From positions 66,598,676 through 66,662,675 of the forward strand of contig CM043969.1 in assembly GCA_014529385.2 (NCBI GenBank): a DNA stretch of 64,000 bases, given 5' to 3'. Source of the stretch: Adiantum capillus-veneris. Its lineage: Eukaryota > Streptophyta > Polypodiopsida > Polypodiales > Pteridaceae. Below, piece after piece: positions 1 through 10,857 of this stretch. Below the pieces are notes generated by a model. It searched no databases. It saw only the letters and a program-made list of their open reading frames with translations, and was not told the origin of the DNA. The position numbers and the translations under genes were made by a program. Position 1 is the first letter of the stretch, and each line of letters begins with the position of its first letter.

Positions 1-345
1 ACAGAGAACTTCATCCATACAGAATTCTTGAAGCAGACGGACTTTGATTATGATGTAGAGGGTGGAGAAATTGAAACTGAGCTAGCCACAGGGCAAACTC
101 ATAAAGTGGTACCGCTCATTGGTGCTCTTCCAATGACTATCCAAGATTATCATGGAAAAGCCGATTTCCACATTATGAAGTCGGGCAATTGTGACGTTCT
201 CTTGCGCATGCCTTGGCATGACAAGAATGATGTGACTCTCCAGGTTCAGAACTGAACCATCACTCTGATGCAGAAGGGCAAGCCAATCGTCCTCAAAGTT
301 CGGTTGTTCGAACAAAACCCTAAATGAACTCTCTAGTTGTTTTAT
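1..345 (+). pseudogene. Gypsy aspartic-protease fragment, body of a family-B LTR element
   Basis: Residues from about position 28 to 252 match the C-terminal half of a Ty3/Gypsy retroviral-type protease, including the characteristic CDVLLRMPWH block. An in-frame TGA at 253-255 interrupts it, but readable sequence continues past the stop to about 326. The catalytic Asp triad would lie before position 1, so it cannot be judged. The fragment belongs to the element into which CHR1 inserted at 345/346; the same body resumes at 7,149 and ends in the LTR at 8,045-8,692. It is non-functional. Confidence 0.7.
341..345 (+). repeat. Target-site duplication of CHR1, left copy
   Basis: TTTAT directly precedes the 5' LTR and is repeated exactly at 7,144-7,148 after the 3' LTR. 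Confidence 0.9.
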
Positions 346-863
346 TGTTGCTAATTGGACTATTTTCTTATTTTTAATGATTAATCTCTTTTTATGATAT
401 TTTATTATGTGCACTAAGAACTGTTAAAAGATTGTAGCTACAGGAACTGCCATCAGGAACGGACAACTCTGATGTGTCATTTGATGGGTGACGGTAAACA
501 TCGCGAAGGAGTTTCCGTAAGTTCGGTGGAAAGGGCCGGGTTACGAGTGCCTCTGATGCGTCACATGATGGGTGACGGGTGCATCAGTAAGGGGGCATCC
601 CGTAGGCTAAGGAGGAAATCCGAACTGAGTAAGAAAGTACGCGTAAGAACGCAAGCACAAGAATAAAGATGGGTTCAATGAAGCTTTTTACGAAAAGTAG
701 GAACAGTCGCGGGAGGGCAGATGCTTTCCCGCGAGGAGTCTGTGTCTGCATTGCATCTGTGTCGTGTCCTGCACCCAGGGACGCCTGGAATGTGTCCGTG
801 TAGCATTGTTTTCACTAACGGAGTGAGTTTTTAAAGTTTGAACAGATTCACACTTTATTTTAT

Positions 864-881
864 AAAGTGACCGGTCACTTT
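864..881. promoter_or_regulatory. Perfect 18-bp palindrome in CHR1 U3
   Basis: AAAGTGACCGGTCACTTT is self-complementary and is followed by a further half-site AAGTGACCGG. It is preserved in the 3' LTR at 6,357-6,374. It lies about 165 bp upstream of the TATA box, so a dimeric transcription-factor site is plausible; the factor is unknown. Confidence 0.5.
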
Positions 882-1045
882 TAAGTGACCGGCCTCTTTA
901 TTAATAAAATAACGCAGCCACTTAGTAGATAAAGCAACAAAACCAGCCAGCAAATTCTCTCTCCCTATTTCGGGTAGAACAGCGCCAAAAAAAAAAACGG
1001 CCGTGATCTCTACGCGAGCAGTTATTCGTGCAGTGGCCAAGGAGC

Positions 1046-1053
1046 TATAAAAG
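1046..1053 (+). promoter_or_regulatory. TATA box of CHR1 LTR promoter
   Basis: TATAAAAG sits in the 5' LTR and is repeated at 6,538-6,545 in the 3' LTR. It lies about 600 bp before the LTR end, giving a long transcribed R-U5 region that would include the minisatellite. Confidence 0.65.
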
Positions 1054-1237
1054 CACCACATGCCCTCACTCACGGGAGGTACCAACATCAGCAAGAGAAG
1101 ACTCTGCCGCAAGAGATCGCGAGACTACGAAGCACGAAAGTCGCTTTTCCCGCGCAAGAGTGACAGGTATCTATTGTGGATTCGCCATACGAATTGTTGT
1201 CGCGTGTTTGTGTGGTTTATTTTTGCAAGAATCTCCC

Positions 1238-1448
1238 GTCTTACGGGAAGGCCCTTCACGGGAAGTACGGCTTCACGCCTAAGTCCCTTACGGGAAAGTA
1301 CAGCTTTGCGCCTAAGTCCCTTACGGGAAGGAACGGCCTTGTGCCCAAGACCTTTACGGGAAAGTACGGCTTCATGCCTAAGTCCCTTTATGGGAAAGTA
1401 CGGCCTCGTGCCTAAGTCCCTTACGGGAAGGAACGACCTTCGGGTCTA
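1238..1448 (+). repeat. 33-bp minisatellite in CHR1 5' LTR
   Basis: About six imperfect units carry the core CTAAGTCCCTTACGGGAA with a 33-bp period. Because 33 is divisible by three, more than one frame stays open and reads as an 11-residue repeat (for example KSLTGKYGFAP). The same array is in the 3' LTR at about 6,730-6,940. Confidence 0.85.
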
Positions 1449-1651
1449 AGATTACGGAACGGAGGGGTTTCCTCGGGTTCTCGTGCTTGTATACGAATTC
1501 TCCCTGAATAGAAGAATACTCTTAACGGGGGGGGGACCAGCCCATCTTCTGGTCCCCAATACTGTGTCGATCTTCTCCCTTCTCTCACATTTGCAAAGTA
1601 TTTTAATTTTCAGATTTTCACGTGCTTGTGTACGCTCCCGTTTTGTGACAG

Positions 1652-1669
1652 TGGTATCAGAGCTCTGAC
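1652..1669 (+). other. CHR1 primer-binding site (initiator Met tRNA)
   Basis: TGGTATCAGAGC starts two bases after the LTR end and matches the 3' end complement of plant initiator tRNA-Met over 12 bases, the usual primer of Gypsy and copia elements. Confidence 0.9.
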
Positions 1670-1762
1670 TCCTCTCTTTCTCTGCAAAGAAGGACGATTC
1701 CGGGAAGAACGGGAAGAACCATGTAGAGCCAAGGGAGAAGCGTTGAAGAGGAGCTTCAACAA

Positions 1763-4700
1763 GTGCAGGCTCAGCTTGCGGAGTTGCAACAAATCTTACT
1801 GTTGCCAGACGTCCAAAAGCTTTTGGGCGGAATGAAGAAAACGAATGGAACTGATGCAGCCAAGCATCCAGACAACACTGTTGGCGTGAGACCACAGGAG
1901 GCAAGAGAAGAAGAACGTGCCGAGGTGCTCAAAGGATCTTCGGATCGTAATGAACGGCCTACTCCAAGGAAAGGCCAGGAAAAAGCACTCTCTTTGCTAG
2001 ACGAGAGCAAGGACATCTCTATCTCATCTCCATCTTACTCTCCTGATTATACTTCTACTTCTCGATCATCTCGTTAGAAGGAGGAAGCCGCTACTACTAC
2101 TACTCTTCATCAACCTAAAGATAAGCCTCGATTCAGGAAGCATGGTCGCAAGTCTCAACATCGCATGAGAGTCTTCAAATCGGGCGACAAGGACATCAAG
2201 TTCGAAACCTACAATGGACAAAGAGACATCTCCAAAGCACTATCCTTCATCAGACAGTTTGAAGTCGCCTTTACCAATGGGCACTTCACAGAAAGATCCA
2301 AATTACGCCATGTGGGGATGCACCTCAAGGAAACGGCAAGTAATTGGTGGCTAGCCAAGATTCTGGAAGGTTCTCAGGCCAGAACTTGGGAGAGCTTCAA
2401 ATCTGAATTTTATGAACAATTTCTTCCACTTGACTTCGAGCAGGACATACGGAAGCAATGGGACTGGCTTGCCTAGAAGGAACATGAAAAAGTAACGACC
2501 TATGTGGACAAGTATTGGTCGGTTCTTCTGAAGGTCACTCCCTTCATGAAGATTGCCAACGAGGAAAAGAAAAGAAAGTTCGAAGCGGGTCTCCAACTGC
2601 AGCTTCGAAAGAGTATGAAGGTGTATCCACACGATACTCTTCAAAGGATGATGGAGTCAGCAATCATTGCTGAGGATTTGCACTCAACTGTGACGCCAAG
2701 AAAGATGGAGCATAGCACTTACCGTGCAAGACAAAGAGAGGTCTACGATGACCAAGGGGGCCAAGGAAGAAAACGTCCTCCATCTAGAGACGATGATCAT
2801 TCAAAGAAGCCAAAGGGCACTGGCAAGCGAACTAAGTATCTTTCTCCTACTCAACTCCAAACTTTCAGAGAGGAAGGAAGATGCTTCTACTGTGGCGAGA
2901 AAGGACATATGAAACCGGACTGCCCTCTAAAGCAGCAACGGCAAGAACAAGCTTCTGCAAGGCAAGAAAAAGCAAGGAAGGAACCCGCACCGCCAAGCTC
3001 GAACTCAATTCCAGATGTTCAAGGAAACACTCCTGATGAACTCTCTCCGGTACGCCCGAAAGATCACCGCATAGATCTCATACCGGGTAGCTCGCCTCCC
3101 AATCAACCCCCTTATCGGGTGAGTCTTGCTCAGCAAGAGGAAATTTTGAAGCAAGTCAACGAGCTTCTAGAGAAAGGGTTAGTACGGCCAAGTGCTTCAC
3201 CCTACTGCTCTCCAGTTCTACTGGTGCAGAAGAAAGATGGCACGTTTCGAATGTGCATAGACTATCGGTCTTTAAACAAGATCACAATCAAGAATCGCTT
3301 TCCGATCCCCCGGATTGATGATATACTTGATAAGTTGCAGGGTGCAAGTGTCTTTAGTCGCATAGACTTAAAGAGTGGGTATCACCAGATACGGATCGCC
3401 CCTGAGGATGTCCACAAGACTGCTTTCCGCACAACCTTTGGACTATATGAATTTTTGGTAATGCCTTTCGGCTTGACAAATGCTCCTGCGACGTTCAATC
3501 GCATGATGGACCGCATTTTCAGCCCGTATCGAGCTTTTACGGGAGTATTCTTTGACGACATACTCATCTTCTCTAAGTCAGAAGAGGAACATCGGAAGCA
3601 CTTGGACTTAGTGTTTCAAGAATTGCGAAAGCATGAGTTGCATGTGAATGCAAAGAAGAGCCAGTTCTTTCTCTCAGAGATACACTATCTAGGCCATATA
3701 GTCTCTCACAATCAAGTGAGTATGGATCCTGCCAAGATCCGAGTGGTAGAAGATTGGCCTATTCCCACTACAGCGCATGATGTACATAGTTTCGTGGGAT
3801 TATGTTCATATTATCGAAGGTTTGTCCAAGGATTTGCTCATGTAACGGGACCACTTCATGATTTGACAAAGAAGAAGATTCCTTTCAGATGGGGATCGAG
3901 ACAACAAGGAGCTTTTGATCGGCTCAAGTATTTGCTAAGCCATGGACCTATTTTGATAGTGCCTGACTTAAGGAAACCATTTGAGGTTCATTGCGATGCT
4001 TCAGGCGATTGCATCGGAGCAGTGTTAAACCAAGAAGGCCATGCAGTGGCTTATGAAAGCAGACGGCTTAAGGATGCAGAGTTGCATGCATCAATCTACG
4101 AAAAGGAACTCTCGGCTGTGATTCACGCCTTATCCAACTGGAAGCACTATCTTCTAGGAGCGGATTTTGTGATCAAGACTGATCACCAGAGTTTGCGGTA
4201 TTTTCTTACGCAAAGGAAACTATCTGAGAAGCAGATGAGGTGGGCAAACTTTTTGTCTATGTTTCACTTCCAGATCCTTCACACGACTGGGAGTAAGAAT
4301 GTAGTCGCAGACGCACTGTCTAGGCGGCCCAGAGTGAACGCTATCACTTCGGTGTATCACCAAGAATTAGAAGCACTACCGGATTTATATCCGAATGATC
4401 CAAATTTCTCCACCATTTGGGGAAAGCTACATCGTGGAGAGAATGAGTTTCCCTATTCCATTCGGGACGGTTATCTCTACCACCATCAAGCCATATGTGT
4501 GGCGGAACCATTAAGAAAGAAGATCATGGATGAAGCACACGCTTCGCCTTATGCGGGTCATCGGGGTATTCTCCCTACGACCTTAGCAATGGAAAGATAT
4601 TTCTTTTGGCCTAGCCTTAAAGCAGACATTGATAAGTATGTCAGGGAATGCTTGGTTTGCCAAAAAGTGAAGTATGATCGGCATAAGACGCCTCGGTTGC

Positions 4701-5826
4701 TATAACCTTTGCCTGTGCCTAATGAACCTTGGGAAAGTATTGCCATGGACTTCATCATGGACCTCCCTAGAACTCAGACTGGAAATGACACGATCTGGAC
4801 CATTGTGGACAGGTTTAGCAAGCAAGCACACTTTATACCAGTCAAGAAAACGATAAAAGCAGATCATATGGCTAGGGTCTTTCTGGCACAGATCTTTAAG
4901 CATCATGGAATGCCTAAGTCTATTGTGAGTGATCGAAGATCCTCGCATGACAGGAAATTTTTGGCGTGCCTTGATGGATAATCTTGGTACAAAGCTGAAT
5001 TTTTCATCTGCCTACCATCCTCAAACGGACGGGCAAAGTGAGATAGCCAATTCCACAGTATTGGATATGTTAAAAGCTTATGTGTCAGACCGGCAATCTG
5101 ACTGGGAGAAATATTTGCCTCTTGTCGAGTATGTGTATAACAATACCATACACTCATCGACGGGGAAAGCACCTTTTGAGATTCTATATGGTAAGCCTTT
5201 GCTTCCACCCATCCTTTTGAGATTCTATATGGTAAGCCTTTGCAGCAGATGAATTTGTCCGGGACTTGGACACAGCCTACGGGCAAGTTAGGAGAGCTAT
5301 CCTACGCTCTCAGGAAAAGCATAAGAAAGCTGTAGACAAGCACAACAGGAATCTAGACTTCACAGTCGGACAGTTAGTCTTACTCAAGTTTGAGAAGGCA
5401 AGACTTAAGAAACAAGCGTCTCATAAGGGGAAAGTGGTAAAACTTTCTACCCGTTATTATGGGCCGTTTAAGATCATTGAGCGAGTGAATGATGTCGCTT
5501 TCCGATTAGAGCTACCGCCTAATTGGAAGATCCATAATGCTTTCCATGTCAGTTTACTCCGGCCGTATGTGGGACCGCCTCCAAGCTAGCCTAGTGCTGA
5601 GGAACCTCCTGAGGTTGAGGAAACGGAAGAAATACTCCAACCGGAACAAATAGCAAGTCATCAAGAGCGGTCTCTCGAATCCATAAAGATAACACGGAAG
5701 TATTTGGTTAAGTTTAAGAACTATTTGAATCTAGATGCTCAGTGGATGACGCAGGAGGAATTAGCAGCTTATCCCGAGATACTGGAGGTATGTGTCCAAG
5801 CACTACAGTTGAGGTCAACTGTTTAG
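1763..5826 (+). pseudogene. CHR1 gag-pol, disabled, protease absent
   Basis: One reading frame runs from ATG 1,763 to about 4,980 with three in-frame stops: TAG 2,075-2,077, TAG 2,474-2,476 and TAA 4,703-4,705. Gag carries a WW-containing capsid segment (2,165-2,476) and a CCHC zinc knuckle CFYCGEKGHMKPDC at about 2,882. Only about 40 residues separate the knuckle from the RT leader IDLIPGSSPPN, where other elements have a protease of some 200 residues. RT follows with FFDD (about 3,550), then RNase H, the integrase HHCC finger (about 4,540-4,670) and the integrase core. The core shifts frame near 4,930-4,980 and again around a 41-bp tandem duplication (5,172-5,243). The C-terminus (5,266-5,826, with TAG 5,587-5,589) has the FHVSLLRPY block and a chromodomain-like tail ending KFKNYLNLDAQWM. 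Confidence 0.9.
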
Positions 5827-5838
5827 AAGCCAGAGGGA
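5826..5838 (+). other. CHR1 polypurine tract
   Basis: GAAGCCAGAGGGA directly abuts the 3' LTR start, as required for plus-strand priming. Confidence 0.75.
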
Positions 5839-7143
5839 TGTTGCTAATTGGACTATTTTCTTATTTTTAATGATTAATCTCTTTTTATGATATTTTATTA
5901 TGTGCACTAAGAACTGTTAAAAGATTGTAGCTACAGGAATTGCCATTAGGAACGGACAACTCTAATGTGTCATTTGATGGGTGACGGTAAACATCGCGAA
6001 GGAGTTTCCGTAAGTTCGGTGGAAAGGGCCGGGTTACGAGTGCCTCTGATGCGTCACATGATGGGTGACGAGTGCATCAGTAAGGGGGCATCCCGTAGGC
6101 TAAGGAGGAAATCCGAACTGAGTAAGAAAGTACGCGTAAGAACGCAAGCACAAGAATAAAGATGGGTTCAATGAAGCTTTTTACGAAAAGCAAGAACAGT
6201 CGCGGGAGGGCAAATGCTTTCCCGCGAGGAGTCTGTGTCTGCATTGCATCTGTGTCGTGTCCTGCACCCGGGGACGCCTGGAATGTGTCCGTGTAGCATT
6301 GTTTTCACTAACGGAGTGAGTTTTTAAAGTTTGAACAGATTCACACTTTATTTTATAAAGTGACCGGTCACTTTTAAGTGACCGGCCTCTTTATTAATAA
6401 AATAAAGCAGCCACTTAGTAGATAAAGCAACAAAACCAACCAGCGAATTCTCTCTCCCTATTTCGGGTAGAACAGTGCCCAAAAAAAAACGGCCGCGATC
6501 TCTACGCGAGCAGTTATTCGTGCCGTGGCCAAGGAGCTATAAAAGCACCACATGCCCTCACTCGCGGGAGGTACCAACATCAGCAAGAGAAGACTCTGCT
6601 GCAAGAGATCGCGAGACTACGAAGCACGAAAGTCGCTTTTCCCGCGCAAGAGTGACAGGTATCTATTGTGGATTCGCCATACGAATTGTTGTCGCGTGTT
6701 TGTGTGGTTTGTTTTTGCAGGAATCTCCCGTCTTACGGGAAGGCCCTTCACGGGAAGTACGGCTTCACGCCTAAGTCCCTTACGGGAAAGTACGGCTTCG
6801 CGCCTAAGTCCCTTACGGGAAGGAACGGCCTTGTGCCCAAGCCCTTTACGGGAAAGTACGGCTTCATGCCTAAGTCCCTTTACGGGAAAGTACGGCCTCG
6901 TGCCTAAGTCCCTTACGGGAAGGAACGACCTTCAGGTCTAAGATTACAGAACGGAGGAGTTTCCTCGGGTTCTCGTGCTTGTATACGAATTCTCCCTGAA
7001 TAGAAGAATACTCTTAACGGGGGGGGGACCAGCCCATCAGAATGGTCCCCAATACTGTGTCGATCTTCTCCCTTCTCTCACATTTGCAAAGTATTTTAAT
7101 TTTCAGATTTTCACGTGCTCTTGTACGCTCCCGTTTTGTGACA
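5839..7143 (+). repeat. CHR1 3' LTR
   Basis: Same length as the 5' LTR (1,305 bp), with compensating small indels near 6,480 and 7,040. It ends TTTTGTGACA followed by TTTAT. Palindrome, TATA box and minisatellite are conserved. The terminal hairpin arm is altered here (AATGGTCCCC instead of CTGGTCCCC). Confidence 0.95.
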
Positions 7144-7148
7144 TTTAT

Positions 7149-8044
7149 AGTTAGATACTTTTGAACTTTGTTTGAGAAAGTATTGTTTGAAATTTGTTTG
7201 AAATGGCCGGCATCTGTTTTAAACCTGACTTGGTGTCGATTTGAATTGTCTGACTCTGGTTTTAATACTGGTTTTAATGATTTGGTGATATTTACTCCCG
7301 ACTGGAGTACTCCAGAGAAATAATGTTGAGAATGCTTGTTCATACTCATGGCCCGGACCCTTGTGGTTATTTGCGGGGGGAGTATTGAATGATTGAAAAG
7401 TGTTGTTTTTACTCATGGCCCGGATCTAGATGGTTATTTAAGGGGGGAGTATTAAGAACTCTGAGCAGTCCTTAGTCTCGGCACCTCCAATCAACGAAGG
7501 CTACGGTCTGGGGGGCGTTTGGTTGTAAAAGGCCGCTATATCTCATGGCTCGGACCTTTTTAGGTTATTTGCGGGAGGAGTGATGAGGGAGTCGTTGAAC
7601 AGCTCATGGCTCGGACCGGGATGATTATTTGCGGGGGGAGTGTTCATCAGCGACTTTATGTTTATATGTCTTTGTAACATGCATATGTGAGCATTTGTGT
7701 TGCATTGTGATGTGCCAACCACTGAATATTGCTAATTGGATGAGATTGCCTGGGTATGTAATTTTAGTGCATCAAGACACCCGTGAAAGATCAGTGCGGT
7801 CTCGGTGTGATGACTAATTTTACTATGTCGGAATATCAAGAGTTTCGATATGGACAAAAGGAGAAGCCAGCTCCTTCATCAAAAGAGCTGAAAGGAGAAG
7901 CCAACTCCTTAACAAAAAAAAGAGCAAACTGATTGTCCCTCGAATTGTCCCTTGGAATGACCCTCGAAAATTTTTGAGCTAACTTGAATTGTTTTGCAGA
8001 TATACTGTAATCGCGGACGATTACTTTCTTTCAAGAGGGGGGGA
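7149..8044 (+). mobile_element. 3' body of the plus-strand family-B element
   Basis: Non-coding 3' part of the element interrupted by CHR1. It repeats TCATGGCCCGGA...GGGGGGAGT blocks (about 7,345-7,640) and resembles 25,690-26,260 plus 28,716-28,948. The end CTTTCAAGAGGGGGGGA (about 8,028-8,044) is the polypurine tract before the LTR. No open protein-coding domain was recognised. Confidence 0.7.
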
Positions 8045-8692
8045 TGTCACAAACTGCTGACATGTCAAGTCACTGAAGAGCAGAGCCAACCTTCAGATCA
8101 CGGCCGAGGGGCCTAAAACCTAAGAAGAACAAGCAACAACAGAAGAAGAAGTCCTACCAACTTATGGGACCCTGTTCAATGGGGCCCACGTGACATAGCG
8201 GGATTAAAATAAAGCAAGGCCCACACACACAAAGACTTGTGCAGCTGATGACGTGGCAACAATACAAATGCTCCAGAAATTGCGTTGACATGCTGACTAG
8301 GCAGCCTATACAGATTTGCGCGATTTGCACTGTTGACGTGGCAATTGTAAGGATTTCTGTACCGCTTTTGGGCCAGTTGCTTTTGAGTTTAAAGCTTTTC
8401 ATTGTAACCGCTTTTCATAGGCCAAGGGCGTTTAAATAAGTGCAGAGGGCTCATTCTCTGGCATTTTTCATGGAGAAGGTGCAAAGTCTAGAGTACCAAC
8501 GTTGTACAGAGTTCAAGTAATACAAAGAAATACCCAAAGGGGCGCCAAGGTTTGGGGCCAATACTCTCTGGGGTGGAATTCCCCCACTTCGGGTCGCGTG
8601 TCATCTCTCTTTCAATTTCAGTTGTTATTGAAGTGCTAAAAGTATGTTAAGTCTGTTCTTTTCTATTGGCACGTGATGCCCGTCTTGTGACA
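8045..8692 (+). repeat. Family-B 3' LTR
   Basis: Starts TGTCACAAACTGCTGAC after a G-rich polypurine tract and ends CGTCTTGTGACA; 648 bp. It contains TGACGTGGCA motifs and the shared AAAGAAATACCC...GGGGCGCC box at about 8,524-8,560. Its right edge cuts into the minus-strand family-B gag-protease. Confidence 0.85.
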
Positions 8693-9957
8693 CTCCGAGG
8701 TCAAAGAAAACAAGGGCTTTCAAGTCGACTTTGCCATATGCTTGACATAATTCATTTGTACTTTCAAGGCCTATGCCATAGATAGCAAGGACTAGTCCAA
8801 TAGCGGATCTAGCTCTCTTGGCTGGAGGTGGCCCTGAGGATCATTCTGTCGTGGGAGCAGAAGGTTGCTCTAAAGACGTTGAGGCTCGCTCAGGACATGT
8901 AGTAAATGTATGCCATGTTTGAAAACACTTGAAGCATCGGGCTTCTTGTAAAAAGGTTTCTCGTTGACGTTGTTTCAGACGAGGCCCTTGAGGTTGGATT
9001 TCACGTTGACGTTGTTGCCGAAAGTTGTGGTTAGTGGCCGAAGGTTCTTCTATGGTAAACTCTAGCTTTCCTTTCACCAGTTTGTAGCCGATCGCCGCAT
9101 GGTCCATAAGCTCTTGCATGGTGGAGACTTGCTTGGAGAGAGAATATTCCTGCAATAGTGATGGTAGGCCAATGGTGTATCATTCGCATTGGGCCTCCAA
9201 GGGAACAAACCTAAAGGACACTAGAAGGTATAAACCTTTCGTTGTAGTTGTCCATGGTTTCTATGGCAAGCATTTTCAAGTTGCTCCACTCTGCCAAAAT
9301 CCGGACTTCAAAAAGAGAAGTCATATAACTGAGGGTGTAGACTGTCTTGAAAGCTTGCCAGGTCCTTGGAGCATGCGGTTGTGTCGTGATTGAACTCCAC
9401 CACTACATCGCATTATCTTTAAGAAATCTCACTGCTCAAGAAATCTTGGATTCTTTTGTATAGTTCCCCAGAGCATAGATGTTGTCGAATTGCTATAGGA
9501 ACTACAATGCCGGAAAAAGTGAAAAATCTAATTGTCGTGCCGCCATCCTTGAAATCTTTCGATTGGTTAGGCGCGTATCCCGGGTATGAATAATAAGGGT
9601 ATTCATATGGGCTCCAACCATTGTACCCTGGTGGCGATGGCGGTGGTGGTGGGGGAGGTGGGGGCAATGGTGGTGGAGAGGCGGTTGCACAAGATCAAGG
9701 TCAGATGGCTACACCATATTCCTGAAGACTCCCCCGATCGGAACAGATGGTTGGGAAGGTTGTCGGTTGGAAGCTCTCGTACTTTCTGGTGCCGGAGGAG
9801 GAGGTACCACCTGGGGCATCAGAGGGGGTAACATGTAATTCAAAAACTGTTAAAAACTTTGCAGCATCGGAAGATTCTACTAAGGATGCCACGAAAGAAT
9901 GTTGCGAAGCTCGTTGAGGAGAAACTGCAAGTATTCTGCCGAATCCATGAACGCCAT
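8693..9957 (-). pseudogene. Family-B gag (proline-rich) and protease start, disabled
   Basis: The gag start is probably ATG at 9,957-9,955 (MAFMDSAEYLQF). A proline/histidine-rich linker with a run of PPPPPPPPP follows, then YNGWSPYEYPYYSYPGY, then the capsid block KDFKDGGTTIRFFTFSG, comparable to KDYKEGGQGVKFKTFRG in copies D1/D2. A CCHC knuckle CFKCFQTWHTFTTC lies in the 8,841-9,155 open segment, and ELCQAYGKVDLKALVFFDLG follows at about 8,695-8,760. Several frameshifts and stops separate these blocks, so no functional Gag is made. Confidence 0.75.
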
Positions 9958-10152
9958 GTCTTGGGTTCTTTATGGCTTATGCCTTGTAAGATAGAGCGGT
10001 GAAGACGGGAGCGCGCCCGATGCGCGATGAGGTAAGGATGGGAGTGACACGAAGATTCTTCAAATCAAGTTCCAGTAGGCTTTGGAATCGCCGCTTTGTT
10101 TTGTCTACTCTTTGGTAGGACCGGTATGCTTGGAGAAAAGCACACGCCTGAA

Positions 10153-10165
10153 GCTTTGATACCAC
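10153..10165 (-). other. Primer-binding site of minus-strand family-B element
   Basis: The complement reads TGGTATCAAAGC, one mismatch from the initiator tRNA-Met site, directly after the LTR end. Confidence 0.75.
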
Positions 10166-10243
10166 TGTCACGGGATGGGCACCACGTGCCAATAGAAAAG
10201 AACAGATTGAATAGGCTTTTAGCACTTCAATAACAACTGAACT

Positions 10244-10277
<34 letters not shown>

Positions 10278-10855
10278 ACGCGACACGGAGTGGCGGAAGT
10301 CCACCCCAGAGAGTAATGGCCCCAAACCTTGGCACCCCTTTCGGTATTTCTTTATATTACTTGAACTCGGTACAATGCCAGTACTCACACTCTGCACCTT
10401 CACCAAGAAGAGTGCCAGAGAATGAGCCCTCTGCACTTATTTAAAGGCCCTTGGCCTTGAAAAGAAATTACATGAAAAGCTTCAAACTCAAAAGCATCTG
10501 GTCCCAAAAAGCATCTTGACCAAAAGCTGCGAGAGCAAACTGTGGAAATCCATACAATCTGCCACGTTAACAGCTAGCGAGAAACGCGGAATTCCATACA
10601 TACTGCCACGTCAGCATGTCAACGCACATTGCGGAAATCCGTACAAGCTGCTGCCACATCATCAGTTTTCCACGCTAGTTTCTTGGATGCTTTATTTTAA
10701 GGCCTTTAATCACTTCGGCCCCATAGGACGGGGTCCCCATAAGTTGGTGGGAACTCTTTTTCTTCTTCTGCTACTTCTAGGGTTTAGGCTCCTCCGCCAA
10801 GATCAGTAGGTTGGCTCCGTTCTTCAGTGGCTTGACACGTCAGCAGTTTGTAACA
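10166..10855 (-). repeat. Family-B LTR, minus strand, with GA tract
   Basis: On the minus strand it starts TGTTACAAACTGCTGACGTG and ends CCCGTGACA; 690 bp. A GA/CT microsatellite (10,247-10,274) lies between the GGGGC box (about 10,307-10,365) and the LTR end. Confidence 0.85.
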
Positions 10856-10857
10856 AT

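Larger units (their letters stand above)
346..1650 (+). repeat. CHR1 5' LTR
   Basis: The left boundary TGTTGCTAATTGG matches 5,839 exactly, and the right boundary TTTTGTGACA is followed by the primer-binding site. Inside are an 18-bp perfect palindrome (864-881), a TATA box (1,046-1,053), a 33-bp minisatellite (about 1,238-1,448) and a G-rich hairpin GGGGACCAG/CTGGTCCCC near 1,527-1,557. Confidence 0.95.
346..7143 (+). mobile_element. CHR1: structurally complete chromodomain Ty3/Gypsy retrotransposon
   Basis: Two LTRs of 1,305 bp each flank a 4,188-bp body. The LTRs begin TGTTGC and end TGTGACA, and the whole is bordered by the direct repeat TTTAT (341-345 and 7,144-7,148), which is a classic integrase signature. 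A primer-binding site and polypurine tract lie at the expected places. Reading the two LTRs side by side I see roughly 30 differences, mostly transitions, so divergence is near 2-2.5 percent. The body encodes gag, zinc knuckle, RT, RNase H, integrase and chromodomain, but is broken by stops and frameshifts and lacks a recognisable protease. It sits inside a family-B element. Confidence 0.95.
8693..10855 (-). mobile_element. Minus-strand family-B element: 5' LTR, leader and gag, truncated at protease
   Basis: Read on the minus strand it has an LTR (10,855 to 10,166), primer site, leader, gag and the start of the protease. It stops abruptly at VFFDLG, the expected active-site position, where the plus-strand family-B LTR begins at 8,692. 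The pol part is absent. Confidence 0.8.

Noticed and set aside
472..666. 64-residue open frame in both CHR1 LTRs (472-666 and 5,965-6,159)
   Set aside because: Present in both copies only because the LTRs are near identical; no recognised domain and it lies upstream of the TATA box.
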